Shown: one piece after another, positions 60,938 to 64,000 of the stretch | Numbering within the stretch: position 1 is the stretch's first letter | Layout of the letters: the number at the start of each line of letters is the position of its first letter | Source: Streptomyces caelestis | GTDB taxonomy: Bacteria > Actinomycetota > Actinomycetes > Streptomycetales > Streptomycetaceae | DNA length: 64,000 nt | Direction of reading: 5' to 3' | NCBI RefSeq assembly: GCF_014205255.1 | Contig: NZ_JACHNE010000001.1 | Span: forward strand, 2,728,001 to 2,792,000 | Position numbers and translations under genes: made by a program | Notes under the pieces: generated by a model | What the model was told of the DNA's origin: nothing | Databases searched by the model: none | Seen by the model: only the letters and a program-made list of their open reading frames with translations

Positions 60938-60965
60938 AGCGTAGTGGCGCTGATTCAACTCTCAA
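60938..60965 (-). promoter_or_regulatory. Sigma-70-type promoter of the adenylation/oxidoreductase operon
   Basis: On the minus strand TTGAGA, a 16-base spacer, then TACGCT, about 80 bases before the ATG at 60859. The 337-base divergent gap to nasA also holds a short ORF and a GlnR-like element. Confidence 0.45.
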
Positions 60966-60995
60966 CGAGGTCGGATCAGCCAAGAAAGGAGAGTA

Positions 60996-61058
60996 ATGAG
61001 CCACATGTGGCGTTTTTCATCACATGGGCAACGTCCGTGGCGGTCGGCGGCGACCTGA
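60996..61058 (+). CDS. Possible 20-residue leader ORF upstream of nasA
   Basis: ATG 60996 has AAAGGAG 4 bases upstream and encodes MSHMWRFSSHGQRPWRSAAT before a TGA. Its first codons overlap a perfect palindrome, GCCACATGTGGC (61000-61011), followed by GTTTTT, a terminator-like structure. This could be a leader peptide with attenuation for nasA, or chance. Codon third positions in its middle are unusually A/T-rich for this genome. Confidence 0.3.
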   Translation: MSHMWRFSSHGQRPWRSAAT

Positions 61059-61146
61059 AGGTGGGCAGGCGTGTGCCTCACGCGGGTCGGCCTGTGCGTG
61101 CCTCACGCGGGCGCGGCGGCGGCGGGGAGGTTGCCGTCCCTGCCGC

Positions 61147-61184
61147 GTAACAGGGAACCGTCCCGGGCGTAACACGGCCGAAGC
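61147..61184 (+). promoter_or_regulatory. GlnR-box-like element upstream of nasA
   Basis: Two GTAAC sites, at 61147-61151 and 61169-61173, are exactly 22 bases apart, the spacing of the two a-sites in GlnR boxes. GAAGC at 61180-61184 matches 4 of 5 bases of the second b-site (GaAAC). The first b-site is poor. GlnR controls nitrogen genes, including nasA, in Streptomyces. Confidence 0.45.
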
Positions 61185-61196
61185 ACGCTGAACGGT

Positions 61197-63410
61197 ATGC
61201 AGACCACCGCCACGCCCACGCACTGCCCGTACTGCGCCCTGCAGTGCGGGATGAACCTGACGCCCGCCCCGGACGGGACCGTCGAGGTGAGCGAGCGTAC
61301 GGACTTCCCGGTGAACCGGGGCGCGCTGTGCGGCAAGGGCCGTACGGCCCCGGCGGTGCTGGCCTCGAACGTGCGGCTGACCTCGCCGCTGGTGCGCGAG
61401 GGCGGCACGCTGGTGCCGGCCTCCTGGGACGAGGCGCTGGACCGGATCGCCGAGGGGCTGCGCCGCACGCGCGCGGAGTACGGGCCGGACGCGGTCGGGG
61501 TGTTCGGCGGGGGCGGTCTGACGAACGAGAAGGCGTACACGCTCGGCAAGTTCGCGCGGGTCGTACTCGGCACGTCCCAGATCGACTACAACGGCCGTTT
61601 CTGCATGTCGTCGGCGGCGGCGGCCGGTATCAAGGCCTTCGGTCTGGACCGCGGGCTGCCGTTCCCGCTGGAGGACATTCCGAAGACCGGCTGCGTGATC
61701 CTGGTCGGGTCGAACCTCGCGGAGACCATGCCGCCGTCCCTGCGTTTCCTCACCGAGCTGAAGGAGAACGGCGGCACGCTGATCGTCATCGACCCGCGCC
61801 GCACGAAGACCGCCGAGCAGGCGGACCTGCACCTGGCGCCCCGGCCGGGCACGGACCTGGCGCTCGCCCTGGGCCTGCTGCACCTGGTGATCGCCGAGGG
61901 GCGGGTGGACGAACAGTACGTCCGGGAGCGGACCGTGGGCTGGGAGGACGCCAGGGCCGCCGCGATGGCGCACTGGCCGGAGTACGTGGAGCGGATCACG
62001 GGGGTGTCCGTCCCCGAACTGCGGGAGACGGTACGGCTGTTCTGCGAGCCCGAGTCGGCGATGGTGCTCACGGCACGCGGGCCCGAGCAGCAGTCCAAGG
62101 GCACCGACACGGTGGGCGCGTGGATCAACCTGTGCCTGGCGACCGGCCGGGCAGGGCGCCCGCTGTCCGGGTACGGCTGCCTGACCGGGCAGGGCAACGG
62201 GCAGGGCGGCCGCGAACACGGCCAGAAGGCCGACCAGTTGCCGGGCTACCGCAAGCTCGACGACCCGGCGGCGCGGCGGCATGTCGCCGACGTGTGGGGC
62301 GTGGACCCGGACAGCCTGCCCGGCCCGGGCCGCAGTGCGTACGAGTTGCTGGACGCGCTGGGCACCGACATCAAGTCCCTGCTGCTGATGGCGTCCAACC
62401 CGGTGGTGTCGGCGCCGCGTGCCGCGCACGTCGAGGAGCGCATCAAGTCCCTCGACTTCCTTGCCGTGTGTGACGTGGTCCTGTCGGAGACGGCGGCGCT
62501 CGCTGACGTCGTCCTGCCGGTCACGCAGTGGGCCGAGGAGACGGGCACGACGACCAGCCTGGAGGGCCGCGTACTGCTGCGGCGCCAGGCCATCACCCCG
62601 CCAGCGGGCATCCGCAGCGACCTCGAGGTCATGCACGAGCTGGCCGCGCGCCTGGGCGTGGAGAAGGGGTTCCCGACCGACCCGGAGGAGATCTTCGAGG
62701 AACTCCGCCGGGCGAGCGCGGGCGGCCCCGCGGACTACTCGGGGATCACGTACCGCAGGCTGGTGGAGGAGAACGGGGTGTTCTGGCCGTGTCCGGCGGC
62801 GGAGCCCGAGGACCCGGCGGGGTCCCAGGACGGGGCGGGGTCCCAGGACGGGGCGGGCGGCCCTGGCGCGCAAGGGAGCGCGGCGGGCCGCCCGGCCTCC
62901 ACGGGAGACACGCCTGCCTCCACGGGAGACACGGCGGGCCGTGTCCACCCCGGCACCCCGCGCCTCTTCCTCGACCGTTTCGCCACCCCCGACGGGCGCG
63001 CCCGCTTCGTCCCCGTCTCGCACCGGGCCATCGCCGAGGAACCGGATGACGAGTACCCCGTGCTGCTCACCACCGGGCGGGTCGTGGCGCAGTACCAGTC
63101 CGGGGCGCAGACCCGGCGGGTGGCGGAGCTGAACGCCGCCGCGCCCGGACCGTTCGTGGAGCTGCATCCGCGGCTCGCGGCCCGGCTCGGGGCGGCCGAG
63201 GGCGATCCGGTGGCCGTGGTGTCCCGGCGGGGCCGGGCCGTGGCGCCCGCCCGGATCACGGACGCCATCCGCCCCGACACGGTCTTCATGCCGTTCCACT
63301 GGCCGGGCGAGGGCCGCGCCAACTCCCTCACCAACCCCGCGCTCGACCCGACCTCCCGGATGCCGGAGTTCAAGGCGTGCGCGGTACGGCTGGAGACGGT
63401 GCGACCCTGA
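61197..63410 (+). CDS. nasA: Assimilatory nitrate reductase-like molybdoenzyme NasA
   Basis: A 737-residue molybdopterin oxidoreductase. The N-terminus has a [4Fe-4S] site, CPYCALQCGMN and later GALCGKGRTAP (C10, C13, C17, C45). Then come the Mo-bis-MGD segments (IDYNGRFCMSSAAAAGIKAF; GSNLAETMPPSLRFL; GYGCLTGQGNGQGGREHGQK) and a C-terminal MoCo dinucleotide domain. It fits the nitrate-reductase NasA group. A repeat-rich, disordered insert near residues 540-585 splits the last part. ATG 61197; no strong ribosome site. Downstream nir genes are not in the window. Confidence 0.85.
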   Translation: MQTTATPTHCPYCALQCGMNLTPAPDGTVEVSERTDFPVNRGALCGKGRTAPAVLASNVRLTSPLVREGGTLVPASWDEALDRIAEGLRRTRAEYGPDAVGVFGGGGLTNEKAYTLGKFARVVLGTSQIDYNGRFCMSSAAAAGIKAFGLDRGLPFPLEDIPKTGCVILVGSNLAETMPPSLRFLTELKENGGTLIVIDPRRTKTAEQADLHLAPRPGTDLALALGLLHLVIAEGRVDEQYVRERTVGWEDARAAAMAHWPEYVERITGVSVPELRETVRLFCEPESAMVLTARGPEQQSKGTDTVGAWINLCLATGRAGRPLSGYGCLTGQGNGQGGREHGQKADQLPGYRKLDDPAARRHVADVWGVDPDSLPGPGRSAYELLDALGTDIKSLLLMASNPVVSAPRAAHVEERIKSLDFLAVCDVVLSETAALADVVLPVTQWAEETGTTTSLEGRVLLRRQAITPPAGIRSDLEVMHELAARLGVEKGFPTDPEEIFEELRRASAGGPADYSGITYRRLVEENGVFWPCPAAEPEDPAGSQDGAGSQDGAGGPGAQGSAAGRPASTGDTPASTGDTAGRVHPGTPRLFLDRFATPDGRARFVPVSHRAIAEEPDDEYPVLLTTGRVVAQYQSGAQTRRVAELNAAAPGPFVELHPRLAARLGAAEGDPVAVVSRRGRAVAPARITDAIRPDTVFMPFHWPGEGRANSLTNPALDPTSRMPEFKACAVRLETVRP
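62821..62933 (+). repeat. Two short tandem repeats inside nasA
   Basis: An exact 18-base unit (GGTCCCAGGACGGGGCGG) repeats at 62821-62838 and 62839-62856. An 18-base unit (GCCTCCACGGGAGACACG) occurs at 62895-62912 and 62916-62933, 21 bases apart. Both preserve the frame and encode GSQDGA and PASTGDT repeats. Confidence 0.75.
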
Positions 63411-63428
63411 GTTGCGTACTGGCGCGGC

Positions 63429-64000
63429 TCATTTCACGTTGACCGCGCTCCAGGCCGCCGCCACGGCCTTCTGCTCCGTGCTGCCGCTGCCGTAGAGGTC
63501 CTTCGCCGCGCTCAGGGTCGCCGTACGGGCGGCCGCGTAGTCCGTCGAGGACGTCATGTAGACCGTCAGGGCGCGGTACCAGATCTTGCCCAGCCCGGCT
63601 CGGCCGATGCCCTTCACCGTGGAGCCGTCGCAGGTCGGGGAGTTGTGGCTGACGCCGTTGATCGTCCTGGCGCCGCTGCCCTCGGCGAGCAGGTAGGCGA
63701 AGTGGTTGCCGACGCCCGAGGAGTAGTGCACGTCGAGGTCGGCCAGCCCCTCGCTCCAGCAGTCGGCGGACTTCCCGTCCTTCGACGGCTCGTCCATGCG
63801 GCGCAGGGCCTCCCGGCCGAGCCCGGAGCGGACGACCTTCTCGCCGATGAGCCAGTCACCGGGGTCCTCGGCGTTGTCCGCGTAGAACTCCACCAGCGTG
63901 CCGAAGATGTCCGACGTGGCCTCGTTCAGACCGCCGGACTCGCCCGAGTACGTCAGCGCCGCCGTCTTCGACGTCACGCCGTGGGACATCTCATGCCCGG
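63429..64000 (-). CDS. M4 (thermolysin-like) secreted metalloprotease, 3' part
   Basis: The reading frame continues past the window end, so the signal peptide and propeptide are missing. The visible part starts at the zinc motif HEMSH (from about 63995), with the third ligand in GGLNEATSDIFGTLVEF, and HYSSGVGNHFAYLLAEGSG plus the catalytic-histidine region. This is the C-terminal helical domain of an extracellular thermolysin-like protease. It is convergent with nasA. Confidence 0.88.
   Translation of the reverse strand, partial: GHEMSHGVTSKTAALTYSGESGGLNEATSDIFGTLVEFYADNAEDPGDWLIGEKVVRSGLGREALRRMDEPSKDGKSADCWSEGLADLDVHYSSGVGNHFAYLLAEGSGARTINGVSHNSPTCDGSTVKGIGRAGLGKIWYRALTVYMTSSTDYAAARTATLSAAKDLYGSGSTEQKAVAAAWSAVNVK

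Noticed and set aside
1..64000. Mobile elements, prophage or integrated islands
   Set aside because: No transposase, integrase, att duplication beside the tRNAs, or compositional break was seen.

Overview
This is a GC-rich actinobacterial chromosome segment, almost certainly Streptomyces. Coding sequence has strong G/C third positions. Genes are densely packed with 4-base ATGA/GTGA overlaps. Several gene groups have well-known Streptomyces counterparts: matB beside a fused acyl-CoA carboxyltransferase, the MreB-like mbl, hrdA next to dnaG, and a nasA-type molybdoenzyme. I see no phage, insertion sequence, integrase or CRISPR array.

Layout. 1-8 kb is a carbohydrate-use region: the 3' part of a GH35 beta-galactosidase, a Tat-exported repeat protein, a GH51 arabinofuranosidase and its ABC sugar importer, which has no ATPase gene of its own. 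8-15 kb holds an HELWH metalloprotease / membrane protein pair, an FAD oxidoreductase preceded by a tiny ORF, an SMP-30 lactonase co-transcribed with an IclR regulator, and a PucR-type regulator. 15.1-26.8 kb is a coupled cell-envelope locus: a DUF2613 micropeptide, a DUF3068 protein, a GT4 glycosyltransferase, a methyltransferase, a 1391-residue AftD-like GT-C arabinofuranosyltransferase homologue, a condensation/PapA-like acyltransferase, a second methyltransferase, a DMT transporter, a Trm112-like protein and an FkbM methyltransferase. 26.7-36.6 kb has a hypothetical gene carrying two palindromic elements, an ATP-grasp enzyme, a MerR-PP2C fusion, a frameshifted ribbon-helix-helix gene, matB plus carboxyltransferase, mbl, and a MEDS/anti-sigma, STAS and STAS-ANTAR signalling group. 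36.6-42 kb has a repeat-rich spacer, a truncated DUF2243 gene, a CtaG-like gene, a small acidic repeat protein, a single-chain fusion of a squalene/phytoene-synthase domain with a cis-prenyltransferase, and an RraA-like protein divergent from a ketopantoate-reductase-like protein.

42-64 kb is more housekeeping: a TauE/SafE permease, a CAU tRNA, two tandem tRNA-Asn genes with a terminator, an FGGY kinase, a heterodimeric ABC exporter, sigma factor hrdA, primase dnaG, an FAD reductase, a dGTPase-like HD protein, a sirohydrochlorin-chelatase-like protein, a DUF218 protein, an enoyl-CoA hydratase, a stand-alone adenylation domain coupled to a membrane heme/FAD-type oxidoreductase, a nasA-like nitrate reductase with a GlnR-box-like upstream element, and the 3' part of an M4 metalloprotease.

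The best candidates for undescribed biology are the phytoene synthase / cis-prenyltransferase fusion (38423-40255), the AftD-like envelope locus (15147-26765), and the adenylation-domain / membrane-oxidoreductase pair (58074-60859). Two dispersed repeat families have also entered coding sequence. All family assignments come from reading the sequence by eye; no database search was run.
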